A stretch of 64,000 bases of DNA, taken from the NCBI GenBank assembly GCA_943787375.1, contig CALSME010000002.1, positions 620,001 through 684,000 on the forward strand, written 5' to 3'. The stretch comes from an uncultured Polaribacter sp. Its GTDB lineage: Bacteria > Bacteroidota > Bacteroidia > Flavobacteriales > Flavobacteriaceae. Below, in pieces: positions 1-9,467 of the stretch. Each line of letters starts with the position of its first letter. Positions within the stretch are counted from its first letter, which is position 1. Position numbers and translations under genes: made by a program. The notes below the pieces were generated by a model that had not been told where the DNA came from, made no database searches, and saw nothing but the letters and a program-made list of their open reading frames with translations.

Positions 1-2
1 AT

Positions 3-488
3 GAAGGAACAACTGGAATTCAGTCGCAAGATTTATTAGGAAGAAAAGTAACCTTACAAAACGGGAAAGCCCTAGAATTGTTAGCCGCAGAAATGATGCA
101 AACAATTACACAGGCTTCTCAACATCCAGAATTAGCGCCCTATGCAAAAGAATTAGCAAGTACGTTGAAATTGTCACAAGAAATACTACAAAAATTAATG
201 CCTTTTGCAATGAAAGGAGATTATGAACGCTATTTATCGGATGCCAATTTATTCATGGAATATATGAGTTTGGTGGTCTTAAGTTGGTTGTGGTTAGAAA
301 TGGGAGTGAACGCAAAAGAAACTCTAGCGTCTGGAGATTTAAAGTATGATCTAAATTTCTATGAAAGTAAAATTCATACCATGAAGTTTTATTTCAAATA
401 TGAACTTCCAAAAACAAGCTCTTTAGCAACTTCATTAATGAGTGATGAGGTATTAACTATCAAACAAGACAAAGAATACATTCTATAA
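3..488 (+). CDS. Acyl-CoA dehydrogenase, C-terminal part (cut by window edge)
   Basis: The reading frame is open from the first bases of the window and begins EGTTGIQSQDLLGRK, the conserved stretch of acyl-CoA dehydrogenases that carries the catalytic glutamate region (YEGTTGIQ). About 130 residues of helical C-terminal domain follow, typical of the long ACAD subgroup with an extra C-terminal domain (about 600 residues in full). The ATG at 78 is internal and not the real start. These enzymes are FAD-dependent and oxidise acyl-CoA to enoyl-CoA. The stop overlaps the next start (TAATG), so it is translationally coupled to the SDR gene downstream. The N-terminal three quarters lie outside the window. 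Confidence 0.85.
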   Translation, partial: EGTTGIQSQDLLGRKVTLQNGKALELLAAEMMQTITQASQHPELAPYAKELASTLKLSQEILQKLMPFAMKGDYERYLSDANLFMEYMSLVVLSWLWLEMGVNAKETLASGDLKYDLNFYESKIHTMKFYFKYELPKTSSLATSLMSDEVLTIKQDKEYIL

Positions 489-1264
489 TGACATTAATTT
501 CGAAACAATTTAATTTAGAAGGAAAAGTAGCCATTGTTACAGGGTCTAGTAAAGGAATTGGAAAAGCAATAGCCAAAGGGTTGGCAGAAAATGGCGCGCA
601 AGTAGTCATTTCAAGTAGAAGTCAAGAAGCCTGTGATGCCGTTGCCAATGAATTTCAATTAGCCGGATTAAAAGCCATCGGAATTGCATGCCATATTGGG
701 AAAGCAGACCAACGAGAAAACCTAGTGGCACAAACAATTGGGGCATTTGGCCGCATTGATATTTTAGTAAATAATGCCGCAATCAATCCTGTTTTCGGAC
801 CCATAGAAGATGTAGATCCAGCGATTTTTGATAAAATCATGGAGGTCAATGTAAAAGCTCCTTGGAGTTTGTCAAACCTCGTATTGCCGCATTTGAAAGC
901 CCACAAAAATGGAAGCATTATCAATATAGCTTCCGTAGAAGCATTGACCCCAGGATTTGGTTTAGGAATTTACAGTACCAGTAAAGCAGCCATTTTAATG
1001 TTGTCAAAAAATCAGGCAAAAGAATGGGGAAAACATGGCATTCGTGTTAATGCTATTTGCCCAGGATTGATTAAAACAAAATTTAGTGCAGCACTTTGGC
1101 AAAATGAAAAAATACTTGGAAAAATTCAGAAAACACTCCCAAGTGAACGCATGGGAATGCCAGAAGAAATGGTCGGTTTGGCGTGTTTGTTAGCTTCTGA
1201 TGCAGGTGGTTATATGACCGGTGGTGTTTACACTGCAGATGGTGGTTATATGATTGCTGGATAA
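488..1264 (+). CDS. SDR family oxidoreductase
   Basis: A classical short-chain dehydrogenase/reductase of 258 residues. The N-terminal Rossmann motif TGSSKGIG (about residue 18), the NNAA motif and the catalytic YSTSK (Tyr and Lys) are all present, and the C-terminus reads MTGGVYTADGG as in FabG-like enzymes. It probably interconverts a hydroxyacyl and ketoacyl (or similar alcohol/ketone) using NAD(P). It sits between two acyl-CoA dehydrogenases, so a beta-oxidation-like role is likely, but the exact substrate cannot be read from the sequence. The start ATG overlaps the upstream stop by one base. Confidence 0.9.
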   Translation: MTLISKQFNLEGKVAIVTGSSKGIGKAIAKGLAENGAQVVISSRSQEACDAVANEFQLAGLKAIGIACHIGKADQRENLVAQTIGAFGRIDILVNNAAINPVFGPIEDVDPAIFDKIMEVNVKAPWSLSNLVLPHLKAHKNGSIINIASVEALTPGFGLGIYSTSKAAILMLSKNQAKEWGKHGIRVNAICPGLIKTKFSAALWQNEKILGKIQKTLPSERMGMPEEMVGLACLLASDAGGYMTGGVYTADGGYMIAG

Positions 1265-1332
1265 CTAAAAAATCAATCTATAAAGAGTGATTTTGGAAAC
1301 AGAGTTAACACTTTAAAAAACGAAACTGAATT

Positions 1333-2550
1333 ATGAATTTCGAATACTCAGAAAAATCACTTGAATTACAACAAAGGTTAAGCGCTTTTATTGAAGAACA
1401 TATTGTTCCTGTAGAAAAAGAATACATCGCTTTTCAAAGTGATACAAACAACATGTGGCAACGTTTTCCTAAAATAGAAATGTTGAAAAAGAAAGCCAAA
1501 GAAGCTGGTTTGTGGAACTTGTTTTTGCCGAATAATTATGGCGATTTAAGTCCAGGGTTAACCAATTTAGAATACGCACCCTTGGCAGAAATTATGGGAG
1601 AGAAAATCTGGATTTCAGAAATTTTCAACTGTTCTGCACCCGATACTGGAAACATGGAAGTTTTAGCAAAATACGGAAATGCAGCGCAAAAAGAAAGATG
1701 GTTAACTCCTTTAATGAATGGTGAAATTCGTTCTGCATTTTTAATGACAGAACCAGAAGTTGCTTCTTCCGACGCCACCAATATTGAAACCGCTATTGTT
1801 TTAGATGGCGATGAATATGTGATCAATGGAAGAAAATGGTGGTCTTCCGGCGCCATGGATCCCCATTGTAAAGTGGCCATTGTTATGGGAAAAACCGATG
1901 TAAATGCGGCAAGACATGAGCAACAAAGTATGGTGTTGGTTCCGATGGATACTCCCGGATTAGAAATTATCAGACCACTTTCGGTTTTAGGATTTTATGA
2001 TTCACCAGAAGGACACGCAGAAATTCAGCTGACCAATGTACGGGTGCCCAAAGAAAACTTAATTTTAGGAGAAGGCAGAGGTTTTGAAATTGCACAAGGA
2101 CGCTTAGGACCTGGTCGAATTCACCACTGTATGCGATTGGTGGGTATGGCACAATACGCCTTAGAAACCATGTCCCAGAGAACCTTAGAAAGAGCCACTT
2201 TTGGAAAGAAATTTTACGAGTATAGCAGCATCCGACATGAAATTGCATTGTCGCAATGTGACATAGAACAAGCAAGATTGTTAACCCTTTCTGCAGCCGA
2301 TAAAATGGATAAATTGGGCAATAAAGCCGCAAAAGATATCATTGCAATGATTAAAATTGTAGCCCCAAATATGGCGTTAAAAGTCATTGATCGTGCCATG
2401 CAAATTTTGGGTGGAAAAGGCGTAGGACCCGATACCTATTTGCCTCATTATTTTGCCATTGCAAGAATGTTGCGTTTGGCCGACGGACCAGATGAAGTAC
2501 ACCTATATCAATTGGGGAAAAGTTGTATTAAGAAATACGGAAATCAATAA
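1333..2550 (+). CDS. Acyl-CoA dehydrogenase (ACAD10/11-like)
   Basis: A full-length 405-residue acyl-CoA dehydrogenase: helical N-terminal domain, middle beta domain with the FAD/substrate motif [15 protein letters not shown] (about 135-150) and helical C-terminal domain. The C-terminal motif is ADGPDEVH (about 383-390) rather than YEGT, which is the form seen in the ACAD10/ACAD11 group. The following gene is a phosphotransferase of the kind fused to, or encoded beside, that ACAD group. In those systems 4-hydroxyacyl-CoA is phosphorylated and then dehydrated/oxidised (human ACAD10/11, Pseudomonas lva genes). A similar role here is inference from motif and gene order. Confidence 0.88.
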   Translation: MNFEYSEKSLELQQRLSAFIEEHIVPVEKEYIAFQSDTNNMWQRFPKIEMLKKKAKEAGLWNLFLPNNYGDLSPGLTNLEYAPLAEIMGEKIWISEIFNCSAPDTGNMEVLAKYGNAAQKERWLTPLMNGEIRSAFLMTEPEVASSDATNIETAIVLDGDEYVINGRKWWSSGAMDPHCKVAIVMGKTDVNAARHEQQSMVLVPMDTPGLEIIRPLSVLGFYDSPEGHAEIQLTNVRVPKENLILGEGRGFEIAQGRLGPGRIHHCMRLVGMAQYALETMSQRTLERATFGKKFYEYSSIRHEIALSQCDIEQARLLTLSAADKMDKLGNKAAKDIIAMIKIVAPNMALKVIDRAMQILGGKGVGPDTYLPHYFAIARMLRLADGPDEVHLYQLGKSCIKKYGNQ

Positions 2551-2552
2551 AA

Positions 2553-3612
2553 ATGAAGCACCAAAACGTTCGAAAAGGAGAGGAGCTGAATGTGGTTTTG
2601 TTGAAGAAATTCATGCAAGAACAACACCTAATTAATTCGGTTGAAAGTGACTTGTATGTGGAGCAGTTTACCCATGGATTTCTCTAATTTGACCTATTTG
2701 TTGCGAATTGAAAATAAAGAATATGTATTAAGGAAACCACCGATTGGCGCTATTAAAAGAGGTCATGATATGGGACGCGAATTTAAAGTGCAAAGTGGTT
2801 TGGAAACCGCATTTCCGAAGGTACCAAAAATGCATGCTTTTTCAGAAGATGCAACTATCTTAGGAAGTTCGTTTTATGTAATGGAAAAAATGGAAGGCAT
2901 CATTTTAAATTTTAAAGAAGCCAAGCGAAGAAAGATTGCCCCCAAAGAGTATAAAACCATCGCAAACTCGTGGTTAGATACTTTAGTTACCTTGCATAGC
3001 GTAGACTATAAAGCCATTGGATTGACTGATTTAGGAAGACCAGAAGGCTATGTTGCAAGACAGGTGACCAACTGGGGAAAACAGTATTTAAAAGCAAAGA
3101 CAGACAACTATCCAGAAGCGGAACTTGTAATGGAATGGATGGAAGAAAACCAGCCTAAAACCTACGATCATTGCTTAATTCACAACGATTATAAGTACGA
3201 CAATGTTGTTTTTAAAGACGATTCGTGGCAAGAGGTTACTGCGATTTTAGATTGGGAAATGGCAACGTTAGGAGATCCTTTAATGGATTTAGGGACCTCT
3301 CTAGGGTATTGGACTGTGGCTACCGATCACGATTTTGTGAAACAAGGAATTCCTTCACCTACTATTTTTGAAGGGAATCCAATACGAAGCGAAATTGCAA
3401 AAATGTACGCGGAGAAATCTGGAAGATCCATTGATAATTTAGTTTTTTATTATGTGTACGGGTTGTTTAAAATAGCCGTCATTGCCCAACAAATTTATTA
3501 TCGATATCAACAAGGTTGGACCACAGATCCACGTTTTGCTAATTTGAACAAAGCAGCCGAATTATGCTGTAAATTAGCCATAAAATCGATAAAAACGAAT
3601 AAAATTGATTAA
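2553..3612 (+). pseudogene. APH-family phosphotransferase (ACAD10/11 kinase type), frameshifted
   Basis: Translation from the ATG two bases after the upstream stop gives an N-terminus ending YVEQFTHGF, then hits TAA. Shifting by one base at the TTT run 2679-2681 continues directly as SNLTYLLRIENKEYVLRKPP, the usual nucleotide-binding start of this family. Removing one T restores a protein of about 350 residues. The rest is intact: HNDYKYDN catalytic loop (HxDxxxxN) and DWEMATLGDP metal-binding motif. It is expected to phosphorylate a hydroxyacyl-CoA for the neighbouring dehydrogenase. This is either a real one-base insertion or a sequencing error; a TTG start at 2641 would give a protein missing the first 45 or so residues. 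Confidence 0.8.
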
Positions 3613-3614
3613 AA

Positions 3615-3995
3615 ATGGACAATAATCATCAAGAAGTGAATACTGAAGAATTGCAAATTTTATCAAATTTTGATGAAAATAGCCCGGTGTTCATGATGAA
3701 TTATTTACAGTATAAGGACCAAGTTTCAGAAACAGGAAAATCAGGAAAAGAAACTTATAAAGCCTACATGGAAGCAGCAACTCCCTTTTTTATGAAGGTA
3801 GCAGCAACCATCGTTTTTAAAGGAATGCCGATGGCTACAATTTTAGGAGACAAAGAAGTGCAATTATGGGACGAGGTTTTAATTGTGAAGTATGCCAATA
3901 AAAATGAATTTTTTAAATTGCTACAAATGAAGGAGTACCCAAGGGCATTAAGAGCCGCTGCATTGTCAAATTCAAAACTAATATTTTGTAAATAA
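3615..3995 (+). CDS. DUF1330-like / dimeric alpha-beta barrel protein
   Basis: A 126-residue soluble protein starting two bases after the kinase gene. The pattern (FMMNYLQYKD, a middle AYMEAATPFF, then WDEVLIVKYANKNEFFKLL and YPRALRAAALSNSKLI) resembles DUF1330-type dimeric ferredoxin-like barrels. These are often small accessory or lactonase/monooxygenase-like proteins. No catalytic residues can be assigned. It is tightly packed in the operon between kinase and SDR genes, so it probably serves the same catabolic pathway. Confidence 0.6.
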   Translation: MDNNHQEVNTEELQILSNFDENSPVFMMNYLQYKDQVSETGKSGKETYKAYMEAATPFFMKVAATIVFKGMPMATILGDKEVQLWDEVLIVKYANKNEFFKLLQMKEYPRALRAAALSNSKLIFCK

Positions 3996-3997
3996 AT

Positions 3998-4750
3998 ATG
4001 GAAGTAAAAAATAAAATAGTCATCGTTACCGGTGCAGGATCTGGAATCGGAAAAGCAACAGCAATTCACTTTGCGAAATTTGGTGCAACCGTAGTTGTTT
4101 CAGATCGGCAAGAAGCCGCTGCGAAAGAAGTGGTTAAAATCATCCTAGAAAAGGGCGGGAAAGCAATTTCAATTCCTGCAGATGTTACCAGTTTTGAAGC
4201 CGTAGAAAACTTAGTTGCGCAAACGGTGAAAGAATTTGGAAGATTGGACGTCATTGTAAACAATGCTGGAATTGGACCTAACTTACTAAGAACACACCAG
4301 TCAACCTTAAAAGATTGGGACAAGGTCATTGCCGTAAATCAAACCGGTGTCTTTTATTGTATGAAAGTTGCTTTAGTACAATTTTTAAAACAAGGAGGCG
4401 GTAACATTGTAAACATTGCCTCTTTGGCGGGTTTAAAAGCCTCCCCAAACAATATCAGTTACAGTGCCAGTAAATTTGCCGTTGTAGGAATGACCAAATC
4501 GGTAGCGATGGAATATGCGACTAAAAATATCCGTATAAATGCAGTTTGCCCCGGATATACAGAATCTGCTTTATTAACGCAGCTCATCAATGCGAAGCCA
4601 GAAATGGATGCAGTTTTAAAGAGTGTAATTCCAATGAAACGGTATGGAAGAGCTGAAGAAATTGCAGATGCTGTAGTGTGGTTGGCTTCAGACAACACCC
4701 AATTCATGACCGGTCAAACCATTACTTTAGACGGAGGAACCTCTCTTTAA
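3998..4750 (+). CDS. SDR family oxidoreductase
   Basis: A second short-chain dehydrogenase (250 residues), two bases after the preceding gene. TGAGSGIG (about residue 12), NNAG (about 88), the catalytic YSASK (about 154) and a C-terminal TGQTITLDGG are all intact. It is likely an NAD-dependent alcohol or 3-hydroxyacyl dehydrogenase. This is the last gene of the plus-strand operon and it faces a convergent minus-strand operon about 30 bases away. Confidence 0.9.
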   Translation: MEVKNKIVIVTGAGSGIGKATAIHFAKFGATVVVSDRQEAAAKEVVKIILEKGGKAISIPADVTSFEAVENLVAQTVKEFGRLDVIVNNAGIGPNLLRTHQSTLKDWDKVIAVNQTGVFYCMKVALVQFLKQGGGNIVNIASLAGLKASPNNISYSASKFAVVGMTKSVAMEYATKNIRINAVCPGYTESALLTQLINAKPEMDAVLKSVIPMKRYGRAEEIADAVVWLASDNTQFMTGQTITLDGGTSL

Positions 4751-4781
4751 AACAAGAGTTTAATAGCACTTTTTGGGAAGG

Positions 4782-5165
4782 TTAAAGCGCTGAAAGAAAC
4801 AGGTACATCAGTAATCCCCATCCCAACACTAATAACAATCCGCCAAAAGGGGTCAATGGCCCTAGGAAGCGGATTTTTTTATTGCTTGCGCTGGAAAGTA
4901 CCAGTCCATAAATTGAAAAGGAAAATAAAACAATTCCCACAATCAGTAAAAGAAAGATACTGTTTTTTAAGGTCGAGTCGAATTCTAATTGGAATCCCAA
5001 AACAAGGAGTACAAGGGCATGGTACATTTGATATTTTACACCCGTTTCAAAGCTTTGTAACTGTTCGGTTGTCAGTTTTTTCTTTAAGAAATGTGCACCA
5101 AAAGCACCAAAAATAATTCCTGTTGCTCCTAAAAAGGCTGCAAATACCAAGACAATTTCATTCAT
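4782..5165 (-). CDS. DUF423 membrane protein
   Basis: A 127-residue protein with four predicted membrane segments. The signature GATGIIFGAFGAHFLK near the N-terminus and the FETGVKYQMYHAL segment are diagnostic of the DUF423 (YgdD/YwdK-like) family of small inner-membrane proteins of unknown function. It is the distal gene of a minus-strand cluster with the nucleotidyltransferase and XdhC genes. Confidence 0.85.
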   Translation of the reverse strand: MNEIVLVFAAFLGATGIIFGAFGAHFLKKKLTTEQLQSFETGVKYQMYHALVLLVLGFQLEFDSTLKNSIFLLLIVGIVLFSFSIYGLVLSSASNKKIRFLGPLTPFGGLLLVLGWGLLMYLFLSAL

Positions 5166-5179
5166 GATTTAAAGTTTTT

Positions 5180-5770
5180 TTAAAGCGTATTTATATAGTT
5201 TTTATACTCTTCGGGCGTGTCAATATCCAATAAATTAACAGTTACTTCTGGGGAAACAATCTCTTTTCTGTTTTCTTGAAGAAATTCTTTTGCCCCTTTG
5301 TCTCCTGTTATTTTTAGTAAATCGTTGATAAATGCCTTTGGAAAAATAGCAGGAACTCCATATTTGTTTCCATAATTTGCTGCGATTATTTTTGTTTTTT
5401 CTTTTGAAAATAACGCGATCATTTCCTGGTAATAAGCAAGCTCAATTGCGGGTTGATCTGCCAATTGAATGAAAATTCCATCAAATTGAATGTTTTGTTC
5501 CAGTAGGTATTTAATGCCTGCAATAATACTAGAACTTAACCCTTGGGCATAGTCTTTATTGATTGTAAAAGCCACAGATTTTAGAGCGATGGTTTTTTTT
5601 ATTTCGGCAGCATGTGCGCCTAAAACACAAACAACAGTATTGTTTTCTAGTTTTTTTGAATTGGAGATTGCGTTTTCTAAAAGCGAAACTCCATTCACTT
5701 TTAACAATTGCTTTACGGCTCCCATACGAGATGCTTTGCCAGCTGCTAAAATGAGAATTGCCAATTGCAT
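5180..5770 (-). CDS. MobA-like nucleotidyltransferase (molybdopterin cytidylyl/guanylyltransferase type)
   Basis: A 196-residue NTP transferase with the N-terminal LILAAGKASRMGAVKQLL motif (nucleotide binding) and IQLADQPAI with the metal-binding Asp. The family attaches CMP or GMP to molybdenum cofactor for xanthine-dehydrogenase-type enzymes. It starts three bases after the xdhC-like gene stop; that pairing (XdhC plus MocA-like) is standard for maturation of molybdenum hydroxylases. The hydroxylase itself is not in the window. Confidence 0.8.
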   Translation of the reverse strand: MQLAILILAAGKASRMGAVKQLLKVNGVSLLENAISNSKKLENNTVVCVLGAHAAEIKKTIALKSVAFTINKDYAQGLSSSIIAGIKYLLEQNIQFDGIFIQLADQPAIELAYYQEMIALFSKEKTKIIAANYGNKYGVPAIFPKAFINDLLKITGDKGAKEFLQENRKEIVSPEVTVNLLDIDTPEEYKNYINTL

Positions 5771-5772
5771 GG

Positions 5773-6807
5773 TTACGTTGTGTGAATGTTTCCGGTAATT
5801 TCCTTTAAGGAATTGGGGGTTTTATTTTTTATAGTTGCTAAAATTTCTGCCAAGATAGAAAGGGCAATTTCTTCTGGTGTTTGAGCACCTATATTCAATC
5901 CGGCAGGAGTGAAAATGCTTTCTAAAAAAGTTTCTGAGATTTCAGCATTGTATTCAAAAAGTTCGTTAAACATTTTGTCGCGTCTTTTTGCTGCGCCTAA
6001 GATCCCTAAATAAGCGGGTTTTTTATCCACTAATCGTAGTACATATTTTAAATCCTGTGCGTAACTATGATTCATAATGACGATTCCCGTATTTGCATCA
6101 ATTTTAGAAAAATCGAACATTTCAGCGGTACTGCCAATTACTGAATTGGCTCCTGGGAAATTAAGGTCACTTTTAGGGTCTTTGATGGAGGTAACAATGT
6201 CTACTTGCCAACCTAATAATGCGGACATTTCACACAGTTTTAGTGCATCGTGTTCTGCACCAATAATTAATAAACGAAAAGCAGGTGTTAGGTTTTGTTG
6301 AAAGGAAACCAAGTCAGGTGTTGCTGTTGTAGCGGTTTTTTTGACGTAGGAAAAGGGTGCTGAATTCTCAAAAGTAAACACAGAACCAAAATCTCCGATC
6401 GCTTCATTTTCTTTGGTGAAGAAGGTTTCAATTTTTAAAGATTCTCGATGTAAAATGGCATCAGTAAATCTTTTATAAAATGCATCAGTAATAAAAAAAG
6501 GTTCGATTAAAATGTACAAAATCCCTTCACAACCTAACCGATAGCGTCCGTCATAGGTGATTACTTTTGCTTTTCCGTTTCGAAAAACGGACTTGCTTCT
6601 GTGAAGAATTTCTTTTTCTACACAGCCTCCGCTCACGGCTCCAATCATTTTCTCATCCTCAGAAATTAGCATACGAACACCGGGTTTTCTATAGGAAGAA
6701 CCCTCCAAGGCCACCACAGTAACCAACACGTTTTTCAACGGTTTGTCTTGGTTTCTTTTCGCTTGTAAAATAATTTCTTTGAGTTCGTGAATCATTGATA
6801 GTGTCAA
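5773..6807 (-). CDS. XdhC/CoxI family protein
   Basis: A 344-residue protein with the XdhC/CoxI N-terminal domain (VALEGSSYRKPGVRMLI and GAVSGGCVEKEI, about 30-70) and a C-terminal Rossmann-like domain (LLIIGAEHDALKL, later GILGAAKRRDKMF). Family members bind molybdenum cofactor and help insert sulfurated Mo into xanthine-dehydrogenase-like enzymes. MIHELKE, four residues in, is an alternative start. It is co-transcribed with the MobA-like gene. Confidence 0.82.
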   Translation of the reverse strand: MTLSMIHELKEIILQAKRNQDKPLKNVLVTVVALEGSSYRKPGVRMLISEDEKMIGAVSGGCVEKEILHRSKSVFRNGKAKVITYDGRYRLGCEGILYILIEPFFITDAFYKRFTDAILHRESLKIETFFTKENEAIGDFGSVFTFENSAPFSYVKKTATTATPDLVSFQQNLTPAFRLLIIGAEHDALKLCEMSALLGWQVDIVTSIKDPKSDLNFPGANSVIGSTAEMFDFSKIDANTGIVIMNHSYAQDLKYVLRLVDKKPAYLGILGAAKRRDKMFNELFEYNAEISETFLESIFTPAGLNIGAQTPEEIALSILAEILATIKNKTPNSLKEITGNIHTT

Positions 6808-6841
6808 AAGAGATGCTACTAAAATACTACTTTTTTTAATG

Positions 6842-8398
6842 TTAAGAGCTACAGGACAACATGGAGCAACCTATTTTGTTCTTTGCCCAATCGGGTCTTT
6901 TTGCAAACCATTTTTCTTTTTCAGGTTGTTCTGAATAGGGTTTTTTTAGCAGTTCAAACAGTTCGTTTATGAGTGTGTAGTCTTTTTTGTCTGCTGCGTC
7001 AATTGCCAACTGTGCCATGTAATTTCGCAGCACATATTTCGGATTTATGGCATCCATTTTGTTTTTTCGCTGTTGCTGAGATTGTGTTTCTTTTTGCAGT
7101 CGAGCCCTGTATTTATCAAACCAATGGTTCCAGCGACTCTTTGTTGTGCCTGTAAGATCCTTTAAGTTGTAAAAAGCTTGTTCAACCATTTTCAACCCTA
7201 CAGTATCCGCTGAAAAATTACTCAACAATCGAAAGAAAATTGTCATGTCAGTAGGGGTCAATTGCAGAACTTCTTCCAAATCTTGTATTAAACTTAGATC
7301 GTTTTCCTCTTCAAGCTGCAACCCTAATTTCGATTGCATCATTTGAAGTGATTTATGCTCAAAGTCAATTTTATATTGATTTAAAACGGTTTCTAAGGGT
7401 TTTGCATCTTCAATGATGGGATACAATGCATTTGCCAACTGATACAAATTCCACAAGCCCATGTTTGGCTGATTGCCATATCGGTAGCGTTTGTTTTGAT
7501 GGTCTGTTGTGTTGGGGGTCCAGCCAAAATCGAAATCTTCCAACCATCCATAAGGTCCATAATCGATGGTAAGTCCTAGGATAGACATGTTATCTGTATT
7601 CATCACTCCATGAACAAAACCCACACGTTGCCAATGCACAATCATGTCTAAGGTGTTTTCAGAAACGGCTTTAAATAATTGAATATAGCTTTCTTTTGAC
7701 GGACTTCCTATTTGTGGAAAATGTTGTTTTAAAGTGTAATCTAATAAGATTTGCAGATTTTTGAGATCTTTTCTTGCTGCAAAAATTTCATAATTTCCAA
7801 AGCGAAGAAAGGAGGGGGCTGTTCTAGCAACAATGGCTCCTTTTTCATAAGCTGGATTTCCGTCATACAAAACATCGCGCAATACTTGATCTCCAGAAAG
7901 GCTCAGCGACAATGCTCGAGTTGTTGGAACCCCTAAGTGAAACATGGCCTCGCTACATAAATATTCTCTGATAGAAGATCTTAAAACGGCCAGTCCATCG
8001 GCGGTTCTTGAGTAGGGAGTTTCGCCAGCACCTTTTAATTGTACTTTCCAGTTTTTGTTTTGGTGCTCGATTTCAAAAAGGTTAATGGCACGTCCGTCTC
8101 CCAATTGTCCAGCCCAATTTCCAAATTGATGACCTGCATAACACATTGCAAAGGGTTTTGTTTTTGGATATACTTCATTTCCAGTAACAATGTTTTTAAA
8201 GAATTCGGTGCCTGTCTCTTCTTCTAAAATCCCTAATTCTGCGGCCATTTCTTGTGAAACATGGAGCACTTTTGGATTGGTTGTTTTCTTTGGTGTAACA
8301 AAAGAATACACTGCGTTTTCTACTTGCCTTCGGGTGTTTTCGAGGTTTGCATCTGCTGGCAATTTGTTGATAAAGGTATTTTTTAGCTGTAGTTTCAT
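6842..8398 (-). CDS. selO: Protein adenylyltransferase SelO
   Basis: A 518-residue member of the SelO/YdiU pseudokinase family, which transfers AMP from ATP to protein Ser/Thr/Tyr and acts in redox stress. Conserved blocks include GDGRAINLFE, QLKGAGETPYSRTADG, a SSIREYLCSEAM stretch and VNTD-type active site HGVMNTDNMSILGLTIDYGP. The C-terminus is CSMLSCSS; bacterial SelO proteins carry a conserved Cys here, where eukaryotic ones have selenocysteine. It lies upstream of msrA/msrB-type oxidative repair genes on the same strand, a fitting context. Confidence 0.93.
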   Translation of the reverse strand: MKLQLKNTFINKLPADANLENTRRQVENAVYSFVTPKKTTNPKVLHVSQEMAAELGILEEETGTEFFKNIVTGNEVYPKTKPFAMCYAGHQFGNWAGQLGDGRAINLFEIEHQNKNWKVQLKGAGETPYSRTADGLAVLRSSIREYLCSEAMFHLGVPTTRALSLSLSGDQVLRDVLYDGNPAYEKGAIVARTAPSFLRFGNYEIFAARKDLKNLQILLDYTLKQHFPQIGSPSKESYIQLFKAVSENTLDMIVHWQRVGFVHGVMNTDNMSILGLTIDYGPYGWLEDFDFGWTPNTTDHQNKRYRYGNQPNMGLWNLYQLANALYPIIEDAKPLETVLNQYKIDFEHKSLQMMQSKLGLQLEEENDLSLIQDLEEVLQLTPTDMTIFFRLLSNFSADTVGLKMVEQAFYNLKDLTGTTKSRWNHWFDKYRARLQKETQSQQQRKNKMDAINPKYVLRNYMAQLAIDAADKKDYTLINELFELLKKPYSEQPEKEKWFAKRPDWAKNKIGCSMLSCSS

Positions 8399-8440
8399 AG
8401 GGCTCTCAAAAGAACGATTATAGGGATGCTATGGGTTCGT

Positions 8441-8977
8441 TTACTTTAATAAATCGGCGTGCAGTTTTCTTAGCTTCGCTAGTTTTGGTTCAATCACATA
8501 AGTGCAATATCCTTGTCCATTGTTGTTTTTGTAAAAATCTTGGTGTTCTTTTTCTGCCTCATAAAAAACAGGAGCAACGCTAATTTCGGTGACAATTGGA
8601 GCTTCAAAATAAGCTTGTAATTCTGTGACTACTTGCTTTGCAATTTTTTGCTGTACGGCATCCTGATGAAAAATTACAGACCGGTATTGGGTTCCTCTGT
8701 CTGCTCCTTGTCTGTTTAGGGTGGTTGGGTCGTGTGTGGTCATAAAAATCACCAAAAGGGCTTCATAGGATAGTAGAGAAGCATCAAAGGTTATTTGAAC
8801 GACTTCAGCTGCTCCGGTGAGTCCTGAGCAAATTTCTCGATAGGTGGGTCTTCCGGGAACGTTTCCGCCAGCATAGCCAGAAACAACTTTTTCAACCCCT
8901 TTTACTTCTTGAAAGACAGCTTCGGTACACCAAAAACAACCGCCTCCAACGGTTGCGATTTGTAAGTTTTTAGACAT
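8441..8977 (-). CDS. msrA: Peptide-methionine (S)-S-oxide reductase MsrA
   Basis: A 178-residue enzyme reducing methionine-S-sulfoxide. The catalytic GCFWCTE motif lies near the N-terminus (about residue 13), followed by VVSGYAGG and HDPTTLNRQGADRGTQYRS, all diagnostic. I start at the ATG at 8977 because the motif begins about ten residues later, as in the family; the in-frame extension to 9175 only overlaps msrB in another frame. The start is two bases after the msrB stop, so the two form one operon covering both sulfoxide stereoisomers. Confidence 0.95.
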   Translation of the reverse strand: MSKNLQIATVGGGCFWCTEAVFQEVKGVEKVVSGYAGGNVPGRPTYREICSGLTGAAEVVQITFDASLLSYEALLVIFMTTHDPTTLNRQGADRGTQYRSVIFHQDAVQQKIAKQVVTELQAYFEAPIVTEISVAPVFYEAEKEHQDFYKNNNGQGYCTYVIEPKLAKLRKLHADLLK

Positions 8978-8979
8978 GG

Positions 8980-9426
8980 TTATTTTTGTTCTAAAATTAA
9001 GGCTTCTGAATTGATGCAATAGCGCAATCCACTGGGTTGAGGTCCGTCTGGGAAAATATGCCCCAAATGTCCGTCGCAGGTATTGCACATGACTTCTACA
9101 CGGATCATTCCAAAAGAAACATCTTTGTGATATTTGATGGCGTTTTCTTTGATGGGTTGTGTAAAACTTGGCCACCCAGAACTCGAGTCAAATTTTATAC
9201 TCGCGTCAAAAAGAGGGGTGTTGCAACAAACACAATGGTATTTTCCTGCCTCAAAAATACTGCAGAGTGCTCCAGAATTGGGCCTTTCTGTTCCTTTCTG
9301 TCGGGTAATTCTGTATTGCTCCGGGGTGAGTTGGGCTTTCCATTCCGATTCCGTTTTTTCAACGCGCTTATCGGGTGTCGGATTTCCTTTTGTTGTGAAG
9401 TTGATCACTTCTTTCCATTGTAGCAT
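8980..9426 (-). CDS. msrB: Peptide-methionine (R)-S-oxide reductase MsrB
   Basis: A 148-residue MsrB with two zinc-binding CxxC pairs (CVCC and CNTC), [15 protein letters not shown] and the catalytic Cys in LRYCINS. It reduces methionine-R-sulfoxide in proteins. It is the promoter-proximal gene of the msrB-msrA operon. A minus-strand TATTTTTG box about 35 bases upstream may be its promoter. Confidence 0.95.
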   Translation of the reverse strand: MLQWKEVINFTTKGNPTPDKRVEKTESEWKAQLTPEQYRITRQKGTERPNSGALCSIFEAGKYHCVCCNTPLFDASIKFDSSSGWPSFTQPIKENAIKYHKDVSFGMIRVEVMCNTCDGHLGHIFPDGPQPSGLRYCINSEALILEQK

Positions 9427-9447
9427 TTTTGTTGAATTTTAGGGGTG

Positions 9448-9467
9448 TATATTTGATTGCAAAAATA
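9448..9467. promoter_or_regulatory. Back-to-back -7 boxes between msrB and the VTC operon
   Basis: Plus-strand TATATTTG (9448-9455) and minus-strand TATTTTTG (9460-9467) both fit the Bacteroidota -7 consensus TAnnTTTG and point away from each other. The minus one suits msrB. The plus one would leave a 300-base leader before the VTC gene. No convincing -33 TTG was found for either. The rest of the 9427-9748 gap shows no gene. Confidence 0.4.

Noticed and set aside
8978..9175. Extended N-terminus of MsrA
   Set aside because: The extra 66 residues are an alternate frame of msrB; the family motif GCFWC is at its normal distance from the ATG at 8977.
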